Of a stretch of DNA of 64,000 nucleotides, positions 55,163-64,000 are shown one piece after another (the first letter of the stretch is position 1; every line of letters begins with the position of its first letter). The DNA lies in the NCBI GenBank assembly GCA_963816555.1, contig CAWFLD010000019.1, positions 1-64,000 on the forward strand, in the 5' to 3' direction. The notes under the pieces were generated by a model, which did no database searches, was not told the origin of the DNA, and saw only the letters and a list, made by a program, of their open reading frames with translations. This DNA is from Lutibaculum sp963816555 (GTDB taxonomy: Bacteria; Pseudomonadota; Alphaproteobacteria; Rhizobiales; Tepidamorphaceae). The translations under genes were made by a program, and so were the position numbers.

Positions 55163-56234
55163 ATGCTGACCAGACGCAAGCTGCTCGCGCTCGGCACCGC
55201 CGGCGCCGGCCTGGCCTTGGGATCACGGCTGGAGGGACCGCTCGGCATCGCCCGCGCCAGCGCCCAGAGCCGTCCGCTCACCTTCGCGTCCTGGGGCGGC
55301 GCGCTGAGCGACCTCGAGCGCGACGCGCTCCTCATGCCCTTCGCGAAGCAGAAGGGCACCGAGTTCGTCTACGACTCGCCGACGAACTACGCGAAGATCC
55401 GCGCCATGGTGGAGGCCGGCTCGCCCGAGTGGGACCTCGTGGACGTGGGCGGCCGCTTCATCTTCCAGGGCGCCGGACTATCTCGAGCCGCTCGACATGT
55501 CGCTCATCCCGAACGCGAAGAACCTCAACCCGAAATGGGTGACCGACAAGGGCATCTTCACCTCGTCGGGCGCGACCGTCATCGCGTGGAACACCGACGC
55601 TTTCCCGAAGGACGAGGGGCCGAAGTCGTGGGCCGACTTCTGGGACGTGAAGACGTTCCCCGGGCCGCGCGGCCTCTACAAGCCCTTCTACTACAACTAC
55701 GAGGCCGCGCTCCTGGCCGCCGGCACGCCGCGCGACGAGGTCTATCCCGTCACCAAGGAGAAGGTCGACCTCGCGCTCGAGAAGCTGCGCGAGATCAAGC
55801 CGCACGTCTCGGTGTGGTGGTCCTCGGGCGCCCAGCCGCCGCAGCTCCTGTCGACCGGCGAGCTCGCCATGTCCTCGGCCTGGTCCGGCCGCATCCTCTC
55901 GGTCATGAAGGAGGGCGCGCCGGTCACCATGACCTATGACGACGGCATCGCCTGGGGCAACGCCTGGGTCGTGGTCAAGGGCTCGCCCAACGCCAAGCTC
56001 GCGATGGAGGCGATCAACTTCGCCATCGCGGAGCCGCAGCAGAAGAAGCTCGTCGAGTTCGGCCTCTACGGCCCGACCCTCGGCTCGGCCGCCGAGCAGG
56101 GCAGCGCCGAGCAGCGCCAGTGGATGACCACGGCGCCCGAGAACGTCGAGAAGATGCTGATCATCGACGAGGAGCAGGCCGCGAAATACTCCGAAGAGTA
56201 CGAGGACGAGTGGAACCGCTTCCAGCTCGGCTGA
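55163..56234 (+). CDS. ABC transporter substrate-binding protein, polyamine type (one frameshift)
   Basis: About 356 residues. The N-terminus LTRRKLLALGTAGAGLALGS has a twin-arginine signal (TRRKLL), so it is probably exported folded via Tat. RPLTFASWGGALSDLERDAL is the family opening, and GIFTSSGATVIAWNTDAFP, GPKSWADFWDVKTFPGPRGL and TYDDGIAWGNAWVVVKGSP match PotD/PotF-like proteins. The frame breaks near 55478, where YLEPLDMSLIPNAKNLNPKW continues after one extra base. ATG 55163 follows AGGGGAA; ATG 55136 overlaps the ATPase stop and is less likely. The ligand is unknown. Confidence 0.88.
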
Positions 56235-56322
56235 GCGCGTCGAGACCCGCGCGGGCGCCGCTGCAGGTGCCCGCGCCCGCCTGCCGGCACCACCCCGAAA
56301 GAGCTCCAGGACACGCAACGAC

Positions 56323-58439
56323 GTGACCGAACACCGACTGGCGCCTCTCCTCTCGCCCCGCTCGATTGCCTTCGTCGGCGCGAGCGCCAGGCCCGACACG
56401 CCGGGTCGCGACATGATGCGTGCGATCCGGCGCGGCGGCTTCGGCGGCCGCGTGACGGCGGTCAACCCGAACTATGCCGAGATCGAGGGCTATCCGTGCG
56501 TCGGATCCCTAGCCGAGCTGCCGGCGCCGCCCGACCTCGCGGTGCTCGCCGTGCGCAACGACCGGCTCGAGGCGAGCTTCGCCGAGGCGGTTGCGGCCGG
56601 CGCGCGGGCGGCGGTGATCTTCGCCTCCGGCCACCTCCAGGGCGACCGCGACCCGCCGCTCTCCGCGCGGCTCGCCGCGATGTCGCGCGAGGCCGGCGTC
56701 CCGGTCTGCGGTCCCAACTGCATGGGCTTCTACAACGACGCCGACGGCGTCTGGATCTGCGGCTTCCCGAGCAGCCGCACGCGGCGGCCCGGCTCGGTCG
56801 CGCTCGTCGCCCACTCGGGCAGCGTCTTCGGCGCGCTCCTGCACAACGACCCGCGCCTCCGCGTGTCCTTCGCCGTCTCGCCCGGACAGGAGCTCGGCGC
56901 GACGGTGGCCGACTATCTCGACTACGCCGTCGAGCGCCCCGAGGTGAAGGTCGTCGGGCTCTTCATGGAGACCGCACGCGATCCCGCCGGCTTCGAAAAG
57001 GCGCTGAAAAGGGCGGCCGAGCGCCAGGTGCCCGTCGTCGTCCTCAAGGCCGGCCGCACCGAGGCCGCCGCGCGGGCGGCGCTGACGCACACCGGCGCGC
57101 TGGCCGGCAGCGACGCGGCCTTCGAGGCGCTGTTCGACCGCTACGGGGTCATCCGCGTCGAGACGCTCGACGCGCTCGCGGCCACCCTGCTTCTCATGTC
57201 CACCGGGCGGCGGGCGGCGCCGGGCGGGCTCGCGACGATCCACGATTCAGGCGGCGAGCGCGAGCTCTTCATCGACCTCGCCGAGCGCCACGGCGTGCCG
57301 TGGGCCGAGATCTCGCAGGCGACGAAGGCCCGTCTCGCCGCACGCCTCGAGCCCGGCCTCCTGCCGGAGAACCCGCTCGACGCATGGGGGACGGGTCGCG
57401 ACTACGACGTGCAGTTCGGCGCGTGTTTCGCCGATCTCGTCGCCGATCCCGCGACCGGGCTCGGCATCTTCGCCGCCGACATCCGCGATTCCTACTATCT
57501 GAGCGACGGCTTCGCCGCCGCCGCGCGCTCGGTGGCCGAGGCGACCGACAAGCCGGTGGCGCTGGCGACGAACTACACGCAGCTCCGCCACGACGCGATC
57601 GCGCTGGCGCTGACCGAGGCCGGCGTGCCGGTGCTCGACGGCACGGAGAACGCGCTGATCGCGGCGCGCGGCGCCATGCGCTGGCGCGACTTCCTGGCGC
57701 GCGGCCGGAGGACGCCGCCCGCAGCGCTGCCCGAGGCGCGTGCCGGCGACCGCGCCGCCTGGCTGGCGCAGGCTCCGGCAGGGCGGCGGCATCGGCGAGG
57801 CCGACGCGCTCGACTGCCTCTCCGCCTGGGGCGTGCCGACGGTCGGCACGCGTGTCGTGGCCGGCGAGGCGGAGGCCGTCGAGGCGGCGCGGGCGGTCGG
57901 GCTGCCGGTCGTGGCCAAGACGGCGGAGCCCGGCATCGCCCACAAGTCGGAGGTCGGCGGCGTCGTGCTCGACCTCGCGACGGAGGAGGCCGTCGCGGCC
58001 GCCTATCGCGACCTCGCCGCCCGGCTCGGCCCGCGCGTGACGATCGCCGCGATGGCGCCGCGCGGGCGTCGAGCTGGCGCTCGGCATGGTCGTCGACCCG
58101 CATTTCGGGCCGGTGGTCATGGTCGGTGCGGGCGGCGTGCTGGTCGAGCTGCTCGACGACCGGCGGACGGCGCTGGCGCCGTTCGGCCCGGCGACCGCCC
58201 GGCGCCTGCTCGATTCCCTGAAGCTCAGGCGGCTGCTCGACGGCTATCGCGGCGCGCCGGGCTGCGACATCGACGAGCTCTGCGGGATCCTCTCGCGCTT
58301 CTCGGTGCTGGCGTGGGACCTGCGCGACGCGGTCTCGGAGATCGACGTCAATCCCCTGATATCGGGCCCCGCGATCCGCGCCGCCGACGCGCTGATGGCG
58401 GGCGAACGGAGTGAGGCTCATGAATTTCGAGTTGCCTGA
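56323..58439 (+). CDS. Acyl-CoA synthetase (ADP-forming type), two frameshifts
   Basis: About 704 residues with the NDP-forming ligase layout. A CoA-binding domain (SIAFVGASARPDTPGRDMMR, VTAVNPNYAEIEGYPCVGSL, VPVCGPNCMGFYN) and succinyl-CoA-ligase-like domains (VALVAHSGSVFGALLHN, VVVLKAGRTEAAARAALTHT, whose tail includes the phospho-His position) come first. A C-terminal ATP-grasp domain follows (LPVVAKTAEPGIAHKSEVGG, VVDPHFGPVVMVGAGGVLVE). Shifts occur near 57780 and 58065, the latter at CGCGGGCGTC for CGCGGCGTC, and the span is two bases over. It follows the transporter operon by 88 bases and activates a carboxylate to its CoA ester. Start GTG 56323. Confidence 0.87.
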
Positions 58440-59589
58440 CGGCGCCGTCGCCTGGCGCACCCGCGCACGCGACTTCGCCGAGGGGATGCTCTTCCCCCTC
58501 GAGGAGGAGCTCGACCGGGACGGGCAGCCTGCCGCCCGAGACGGACGAGCGGTTGCGCCAGCGAGGTCGTCGCGGCACAGCCTGAACGGCATCAACCACT
58601 CCCCCGAGGTCGGCGGCCAGGGCTGCTCGCAGCTCGAGCAGACGGTGATCAGCGAGGAGCTCGGCAAGGCGACCGGGGCGCTGTGGGCCGCCGTCTGGGC
58701 ATCCGCCGGTGCCGCTCAAGGACGGCACCCGGGAGCAGATCGAGGAGTATCTCGTGCCGAGCTGTCGCCGCGCGAGCGGCGCGCCTGCGTCGCCGTCACC
58801 GAGCCCGAGGCCGGCTCCGACACGGGCGCGTCGCCACCGCGCCGACCGGCACGGCGACCGGTTCGTCATCAACGGCGAGAAGTGGTTCGTCACCTCCGGC
58901 GACGCCGCCGACTACATGCTCGTGCACGCATCGCCGACGGCGATCCCACGCAAGCCGACCCTCTTCCTCGTCGACAAGGAGACGCCGGGCGTGAAGGTCA
59001 AGCGCCACCCCCGCTTCACCCACACCTAGGCCTACGGCCATCCCGAATTCCTCTTCGAGGACGTCGAGGTGCCGGAGGAGCAAGGTGCTGGGCGGGGTCG
59101 GGCAGGGCTCGAACTGACCAAGGACTGGTTCGTCGAGGCGCGGCTGCAGATCGCCGCGAACTGCCTCGGCAGCTTGCGATGCGGGCGTTCGAGCTGTCGC
59201 AACGACTTCGCACGCGGCGCGTGCAGTTCGGCAAGCCGATCCGCGACAACCAGGCGATCGAGTTCATGCTGGCCGACATGGCCGTGCAGATCATGGCGGC
59301 CAAGAGCATGATCTACCGCATCGCCTGGGAGATCGACAGCGGCGTCGACCGCAAGGTCGCCCATGCGCGGGCGAGCGCGGTCAAGCTCTACGCCTCGGAA
59401 ATGGCGGGCCGCATCCTCGACAAGGCGGTTCAGATTCATGGCGGGCGGGGCTACATGCGCGAAAATCCCGTCGAGCGCCTCAACCGCGACGTGCGCGTCG
59501 ACCGTATCTGGGAGGGCACCTCCGAGATCCAGCGGGTGATCATCGGCAGCCAGATCCGCAAGCGCGGCACCGGTCTGTACACCGACTGA
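58420..59589 (+). pseudogene. Acyl-CoA dehydrogenase, heavily disrupted
   Basis: Fragments in several frames assemble into an acyl-CoA dehydrogenase: FELPDGAVAWRTRARDFAEG, then GINHSPEVGGQGCSQLEQTV, VAVTEPEAGSDTGAS (flavin/substrate segment), FVINGEKWFVTSGDAADYML and YGHPEFLFEDVEVP. The C-terminal domain follows (RRVQFGKPIRDNQAIEFMLA, AVQIHGGRGYMRENPVERLN, RVDRIWEGTSEIQRVIIGSQ). An in-frame TAG (59027-59029) interrupts HTH-TAG-AYGHPEF, and frame changes occur near 58530, 58700, 58830, 59070 and 59170. The catalytic-base region near RGYMRE is intact. It overlaps the synthetase gene end, implying coupling. Decay and sequence error cannot be separated, but a stop codon plus many shifts makes loss of function likelier than elsewhere. 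Confidence 0.75.
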
Positions 59590-59779
59590 CAGTTTCGCTG
59601 AGCCATCACCGGTCTTGTTTTCCGGGCGTCGCGATCAGCTGCGCGCCCACTCACGCCGTTCAACGCCTCATTCGAGGGTTTCGGAAGCCGACGTTCGTGT
59701 CCAATGGGTGATCGAGCAGGATGGCAGTCCCCGAAGGCGACCGGCCCCGATGTATTCGCGTTCGTACGTGTCCGGTCGG

Positions 59780-61028
59780 CTACCGCGCCAACCGCGTCGT
59801 ACCCGTCGGTCCCACGCCGGTCGGCACGGGGACGTCCGTGTCGCCGTAGTTCGCGTTGATCACGAGTTCGGGACCGGCATCGAGGTCAATGCCGAGCGCC
59901 ACGATCGCGGTGTAGGCGGAGCGGTCGGCGACGGGACTATCGGAATTGACCACCAGCCGTCCTCGCGGCAGGTAGATCGTCCCCACCAGCGTGCGGGTGT
60001 AGTCGCTGGATATCGTGAACTTCTGCTGGCTCACCGCCTCACGGTCCTGCCAGAACAGGATGCCCGCCATCGGCCCGTGCTTCGGCGCCCAGAGGTCGAC
60101 CGTGGCCTCCTTCGTGAAGCTGAAGGAGGACGCGTTCCCCGTGAAGTAGAAGCCGACATACTGGCCCCAGAGCGTGGCGGTGCCGTCGACCTTCAGCTTG
60201 CCGTCCTTGATCACATACTCGCCGGGCTGCAGCGTCACCCTGGCGCTGCCGCCGATGGCGATGCCACCGCAATAGGTGCCGGGGCCGAGCGTCGTCGTCC
60301 TGTCGCGGATCATCAGGTTCGTTGCGGTGCAGTCGCCGACTTCCGGCGCCGGCCGGCTCTCGAGCGGGTCGGGCAGCGGCGGACAATCGGTCAGCGGCTC
60401 GGGCGAATAGTTGGCGAGCATCCCGCCATAGCCGCCCGCCGTGCAGATGGACTGGGCCACGAGCCTCGACGTGTCCCTCGCGTCGATGCTCTCGCGCAAC
60501 GTCGAATTGGAATAGACCGAGCAGTCCACTGCGGTGACCTGCGACCTCCTGTTGAGGTTGATCGCCTTGTTCACCCTGTCGCCGAGCGCGATGACGCAGA
60601 CCTTCTCGCCCAGCGTCGCGGCCGTGGCCGTGGCGAAGACCTCATCCGGCACGGCCGTCACGAGAGTTCGCGAAATAGGTCACGGTGGGTTCGGTGAGGT
60701 CGACCTTGACGCCTTTGCCGTCCGGGGTCGGCGACGGCACGATGGCGGCCGACTTTCCCTCCGGCAAATTGGCGCGAGCGACCGCCAACACGACCTCGCT
60801 CACCCGGTCGCCGAAACGTCCTGCGAAGGCCAGTTCGCGGGCACCCGCGATCGCCGCGGCATCGGCCGCCGCCTGCAACGAGGCGTGCTGGCTCGACGCC
60901 ATCGAGTAGTCGATCGCCGCCCCCGCCGCCGTGAACAGCACTGGCGCCGCGAGGCCGAAGATCAACGCGACGTTCCCGCGCACATCCGAAAGGAAGGATC
61001 TTCTGCCCTCCCGGGAAAACCAAACCAT
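59780..61028 (-). CDS. TadG-like pilus-assembly/surface protein (one frameshift)
   Basis: About 415 residues. ATG 61028 opens FLSDVRGNVALIFGLAAPVL, the N-terminal helix of TadE/TadG-like proteins, followed by DYSMASSQHASLQAAADAAA and IAGARELAFAGRFGD. The frame changes near 60655 (VTYFANSR then MTAVPDEVFATATAATLG). The distal part has four Cys and an immunoglobulin-like or pectate-lyase-like beta region (TTTLGPGTYCGGIAIGGSAR, VTLQPGEYVIKDGKLKVDG, RTLVGTIYLPRGRLVVNSDS). The span is one base over. It stands alone, without the other tad genes, so its role in Flp pili is uncertain. It could be an envelope-stress or adhesion protein. Confidence 0.78.
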
Positions 61029-61540
61029 AGCCCACCGTCGCTCACGTCCTGTGATCGCGTACCGGATTCCGCGCCCGAAAGGTTTCCGCGACCTTGTCGC
61101 GATGCTGGAGGGACAGGTTTTCGGGCGCGAGCCTGAGCCGGACCTTTCGCGATCGCCTAGAATGCAACCAATGCGGCAGTCCGTGCGGCATGGCGCCTGC
61201 GGCACGGGGCGCCATATCCACAGCCGTCCGTCCCGGCGACAGCCGTTACCCACACCGCCCGGTGGGCCCGTCGTCCAACCAGGGAGCCTGCCCCCGCAGG
61301 AACGAGCGAAAGCTCGGCGCCCCCTGTCCGTCGACCGAGGTGTAGGCCCTGCTGCTCGAGCCGCGCGGCATCCCCAACACCGGCCGACGCCGGCGGCGCG
61401 CGGACGGCGGTGTGGGTGTGAGGGGGTGACGGGAGGAGCGAAGGCGGCTCGTTAGCGCCCATGTCGGTCGTTCGAGCGGTTGACGACCGCATTCGAAAGC
61501 GGAAGTAGCCGGTGTGCGCTTGTCACCTCCTTCCCGGGGG
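61029..61540. other. Intergenic/patchwork sequence with no recognisable gene
   Basis: Five hundred bases between the TadG-like start and a transposase scrap. Open frames on both strands read as Arg/Pro-rich shadow peptides. The part next to 61028 should contain the TadG-like promoter. Nothing else could be supported. Confidence 0.4.
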
Positions 61541-61699
61541 CTCATCAAAGAGGATGCTGCCCTTCGTGGCACCCTGGCCTTCCTGTGGTCCAACCGAAAG
61601 GTCGAGGGCCAAATCACATAGCTGAAAATGGTCAAGCGCCAGATGTACGGCCGAGGCACGATCGGCCTGCTTCAGGCCCGGCTTGTTGGCGCTCCGTGA
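61541..61699 (+). pseudogene. C-terminal scrap of an ISL3-family transposase
   Basis: One plus-strand frame reads LIKEDAALRGTLAFLWSNRK, VEGQIT, a TAG stop, then LKMVKRQMYGRGTIGLLQAR and LV, ending at a TGA (61697-61699). The order WSN-x-x-VEGQI-x-x-LK-x-x-KRQMYGR is the conserved C-terminal end of ISL3-type transposases. Only about 50 residues remain, with an internal stop, so it is a dead fragment. No inverted repeats were seen around it. Confidence 0.85.
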
Positions 61700-61800
61700 C
61701 AGGACGGCACCGCGCCTTAGTCTTTTTCTCGGTCTCTTGTTGCTCTCGCACGGTTTTTTCGACAATCTGATGAGCAAAGGGCACGGGGCTGGAGGAAGTG

Positions 61801-62424
61801 ATGAACGATGCGGAGTGTACGCAGGCCAATCTCCCTCAGATTGGAGAATTAGGGGGCGCCACGACACCTGTAGCCCCACCACATCCACTTGACGGAAGCT
61901 GGCACCTGCACGCCGACGGCCAGAGCTACGGTCCTTACACGGGGCACGAGATCAAACGCTACGTAGAAGAGCGAAGAGTCAGCGGCTCAACGAACGTGGT
62001 GCCAGTAGGTGATGAAGACTGGAGACCCGCCATTAACGATCCGATTCTCGGTGGGTTGTTTGAGCAGAGACGGAGCGCTCCACCATCGCCTTCGACCGGT
62101 GGAGAAAAAGTCGCGGCGGCCGAAGGCGCCACAATTGTGCAGGTCACCAACAATCTCGCACCTTCGGGAGATCGTTCATTCATTCTGGACGGGCCGGCAG
62201 CCCCCAAGTCTGCCGGCGTGGCGCTACTACTGTCTCTGCTAGTTGCTGGCTTAGGGCAGATCTACAACGGGCAAGCGGGCAAGGGCATTGGTATGTTCGT
62301 GCTTATGATCGCCCTGTGGTTCGTTCTTCTTGGCTGGGTGGTGTGGATCTGGTCGGCGGTCGATGCGTATCAGACCGCGAAAGCCATGAACCTCCGCTAC
62401 ATGCGGCTCCTGGCGAACCGATAG
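61801..62424 (+). CDS. GYF_2-domain and TM2-domain membrane protein
   Basis: 207 residues. ATG 61801 follows GGAGGAAG. An N-terminal GYF_2-like domain (GSWHLHADGQSYGPYTGHEI, VEERRVSGSTNVVPVGDEDW) is joined by a linker to two membrane helices of TM2 type (SAGVALLLSLLVAGLGQIYN, GQAGKGIGMFVLMIALWFVL, GWVVWIWSAVDAYQTAKAMN). GYF_2 domains probably bind peptides or membrane-protein partners. The local base composition is clearly less GC-rich than the rest of the window, suggesting acquisition. It is followed after two bases by a zinc-ribbon membrane gene, so the pair is likely one unit. Confidence 0.82.
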   Translation: MNDAECTQANLPQIGELGGATTPVAPPHPLDGSWHLHADGQSYGPYTGHEIKRYVEERRVSGSTNVVPVGDEDWRPAINDPILGGLFEQRRSAPPSPSTGGEKVAAAEGATIVQVTNNLAPSGDRSFILDGPAAPKSAGVALLLSLLVAGLGQIYNGQAGKGIGMFVLMIALWFVLLGWVVWIWSAVDAYQTAKAMNLRYMRLLANR

Positions 62425-62426
62425 TA

Positions 62427-62892
62427 ATGGAGCCTATGATGTTGCGTGCTCCAGCACCGAGTGCCAGTGCCGTTAAGTGCGCTTCGTGCGGTGGACCGTT
62501 GAACAGCGTTGGCCGTCGCTGCACCGTTTGCGGCGGCGTCGCTCAGATTGAGACGGTAGTGCTTGAGGCCAGACGCTCAGCCGGGCGTCTCGCTGGCGAT
62601 CTTCTCCAGAAAGCGCCAACGTTCGAACTCCGGGCGGCTACTTTGGATCTTTGCGCTGACCCCGCTCTTGATGGGGCCACCGCTCCTTGCTGTTGGATTG
62701 TCTTGGCTCGGGTACGCAAAGCGGAGTAGCCGCAGAGAGTGGCTGATCCTGTTCGCGCTGGCGAATATCGTGCTGAGTGCTCTCTTCTGGCTCCAAGCGG
62801 GCGAGTATGTTGCCGGGATTGTCCGGCATTTTCTCGATTGGGTTCATTGGTCGACCAGCGGCGGACCGATGGAGCCGGCACTTCGGGTGTAA
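62427..62892 (+). CDS. Zinc-ribbon membrane protein of unknown function (one frameshift)
   Basis: About 154 residues. ATG 62427 lies two bases after the GYF-TM2 stop. VKCASCGGPLNSVGRRCTVC holds a CxxC...CxxC zinc ribbon. A helix-like stretch (TVVLEARRSAGRLAGDLLQK) follows, and after one extra base near 62625 come two membrane helices (LLWIFALTPLLMGPPLLAVG, WLILFALANIVLSALFWLQ) and the tail to the stop at 62892. The span is one base over. No known family was recognised. Coupling to the GYF-TM2 gene suggests joint action at the membrane. Confidence 0.65.
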
Positions 62893-63569
62893 GGGCACTG
62901 AACCAACCCCGACGCCCGTTTTCTGTACCCCGCTCGCCTCCGGCCGCCCGTCAGTCCACGGCCATTCCCTCCAGGCACCGCCGGACGGCTGGGCGCCCCA
63001 CGACGGTCATACACCTCGGCGTCCGCGCGGATCGAAAGCAGACATTCGTGCAGCCTGCTCAGGCGATCGTGAGGTCGAATGTCGTCCGCCCGCCGAACGC
63101 CGCCCGCTCGGCTCAATGTGTTCTTCCCGAAGGGCGCGACATGTGGCGCTTTCAATCGGAGTATGACCCGAAGTCCCGGCTCTTCGGGCTGTAATTGCAG
63201 CTCTGCCCCATGCATGCGGGAGACAGCGGCGACCATGGCCAGTCCAAAGCCGATACCTCGATCGGATTCCCGCCCCGGCACCCGATAGAACCGTTCCGTG
63301 ACCCGGCCATGATACTCCTCCGGAATCCCCGGCCCGCAATCTGTCACGGCGACATCAACGTGCTCGTTGCCGTCCTGCTTCGCCGACAGCGCGATCGTGC
63401 TGCTGGAGGGGGCGTATTTGATTGCATTGTCGAATAGGTTCGAAATCGCCTGGAACAGGAGGTGCGGGTCGCCCGACACAGACAGGCTTTCAGCCACCTG
63501 CACGTCAAGAAGCAGTTCCATGTCCGATCGGGCCGGATGCACCTCGCCGCGACTCTTCGTGAGCGTCAC
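62844..63569 (-). pseudogene. C-terminal ATPase domain of a sensor histidine kinase, N-terminus lost
   Basis: Only the HATPase domain remains: LLFQAISNLFDNAIKYAPSS (N box), VAVTDCGPGIPEEYHGRVTE (G1), FYRVPGRESDRGIGFGLAMV (F and G2 boxes), AAVSRMHGAELQLQPEEPGL. No HisKA domain or membrane part is present upstream; the frame becomes meaningless within about 30 bases of an IS66-type gene starting at 63640. After RVILRLKA (about 63150) the frame runs on into improbable sequence to 62844, probably past a lost stop. It is most likely a kinase gene cut by the insertion. Confidence 0.7.
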
Positions 63570-63639
63570 GAGCGCCCCACCTTGTTGATGATGACGAGCG
63601 GTATCTACATCGGCCTCCGGTTCGGCTTCGGAGGTTCGG

Positions 63640-64000
63640 ATGGAGGATGCGGTCAGGCGCGATGCCAGGCTTGAAGCCAGGGATGAGGTCAGCGGTTATC
63701 GGCGGATCGAGGTGATCACGGGCCGCCGGCAGCGGCGTTCGTGGTCGCACGAGGAGAAGGCACGGATCGTCGCCGAGAGCGCGGCGCCCGGGGCGAACAT
63801 CTCCGACGTGGCGCGGCGCAACGGGGTGAACCGGGGACTGCTGACAGCGTGGCGCCGGCAGGCGGGCGTGGTGTGGTCCCCGCCGATCGAGCCCGGCTTC
63901 ATCCCGGTCGAGGTCGAGGATTCGGCCGTGTCGGCTGAGCGGACGGTGCCGGGCAGCATCGACGTCGATCTGCGCGCCGGCCGCGTGGCGATCCGCGGCG
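63640..64000 (+). mobile_element. IS66-family element, first transposase gene (TnpA/OrfA), partial
   Basis: ATG 63640 follows GGAGG at ideal distance. The protein runs off the window: GYRRIEVITGRRQRRSWSHE, EKARIVAESAAPGANISDVA, RRNGVNRGLLTAWRRQAG, then PIEPGFIPVEVED and SIDVDLRAGRVAIRG. The homeodomain-like helix-turn-helix and this C-terminal region are those of the small OrfA of IS66-type elements, which is followed by TnpB and TnpC. The left end should lie within the 70 bases before 63640, but no terminal repeat could be confirmed without the right end. Confidence 0.88.

Noticed and set aside
59590..59779. tRNA gene or attachment site after the acyl-CoA dehydrogenase
   Set aside because: No cloverleaf or TTC-loop sequence was found and no integrase is nearby.

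Overview
The window is very GC-rich chromosomal DNA from an alphaproteobacterium, most likely of the Hyphomicrobiales/Rhizobiales kind. The evidence is a dnaK-dnaJ-(phospholipid methyltransferase-like)-pyrF-DUF1330-dapB-gpmA run, an infC-rpmI-rplT-pheS-pheT run, an mbfA iron exporter under an Irr-type iron control element, an OlsB-like acyltransferase, NADP-malic enzyme fused to a phosphotransacetylase-like domain, and CTTG-type heat-shock promoter spacing. No rRNA or tRNA gene and no CRISPR array was recognised.

Layout. 0-5.1 kb (minus strand): a three-gene surface cluster, made of a giant outer-membrane protein that looks like three fused beta-barrels and two secreted low-complexity proteins sharing a short VFRSLD motif. 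5.1-6.8 kb: non-coding sequence and the remains of two decayed genes. 6.8-16.5 kb: housekeeping (folC, a NUDIX hydrolase, an LpoA-like lipoprotein, rsmI, yraN, gshB, a methyltransferase, an HdeD-like membrane protein, a divergent CLC transporter, a 1-Cys peroxiredoxin). 16.7-24.4 kb: comM, a hybrid histidine kinase, an OlsB-like acyltransferase, an LprI-like protein and maeB. 24.6-29.7 kb: the translation cluster infC-rpmI-rplT // pheS-pheT. 30-38 kb: mbfA and the dnaK-to-gpmA run. 38-46.4 kb: an entericidin, a Gly-rich tandem-repeat secreted protein, an Ada-like repair protein, nth, an EI24/CysZ-like protein, adenosine kinase, a sugar dehydrogenase-like protein and lepA. 46.9-47.9 kb: a cytochrome c and an HELIHH protein.

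48-59.6 kb is an accessory catabolic module behind a truncated IS110 transposase. A divergent control region separates an XRE-cupin regulator, FAD amine oxidase-like enzyme, enoyl-CoA hydratase and methyltransferase (leftward) from a polyamine-type ABC transporter, ADP-forming acyl-CoA synthetase and damaged acyl-CoA dehydrogenase (rightward). The combination suggests uptake of an amine-containing substrate, oxidative deamination, CoA activation and beta-oxidation-like steps. 59.8-64 kb is a patchwork: a TadG-like protein, an ISL3 transposase scrap, a lower-GC pair of small membrane proteins (GYF-TM2 and zinc-ribbon), the ATPase end of a histidine kinase, and the start of an IS66-type element running off the window.

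Important caveat: about twenty genes, including essential ones (folC, dnaJ, lepA), are split by frameshifts. Nearly all genes with a single shift are exactly one base too long, and several shifts sit where a codon GGC reads GGGC. This points to systematic sequence error rather than pseudogenes. Coordinates for such genes span the whole interrupted reading frame, and real decay can only be argued where shifts are dense.
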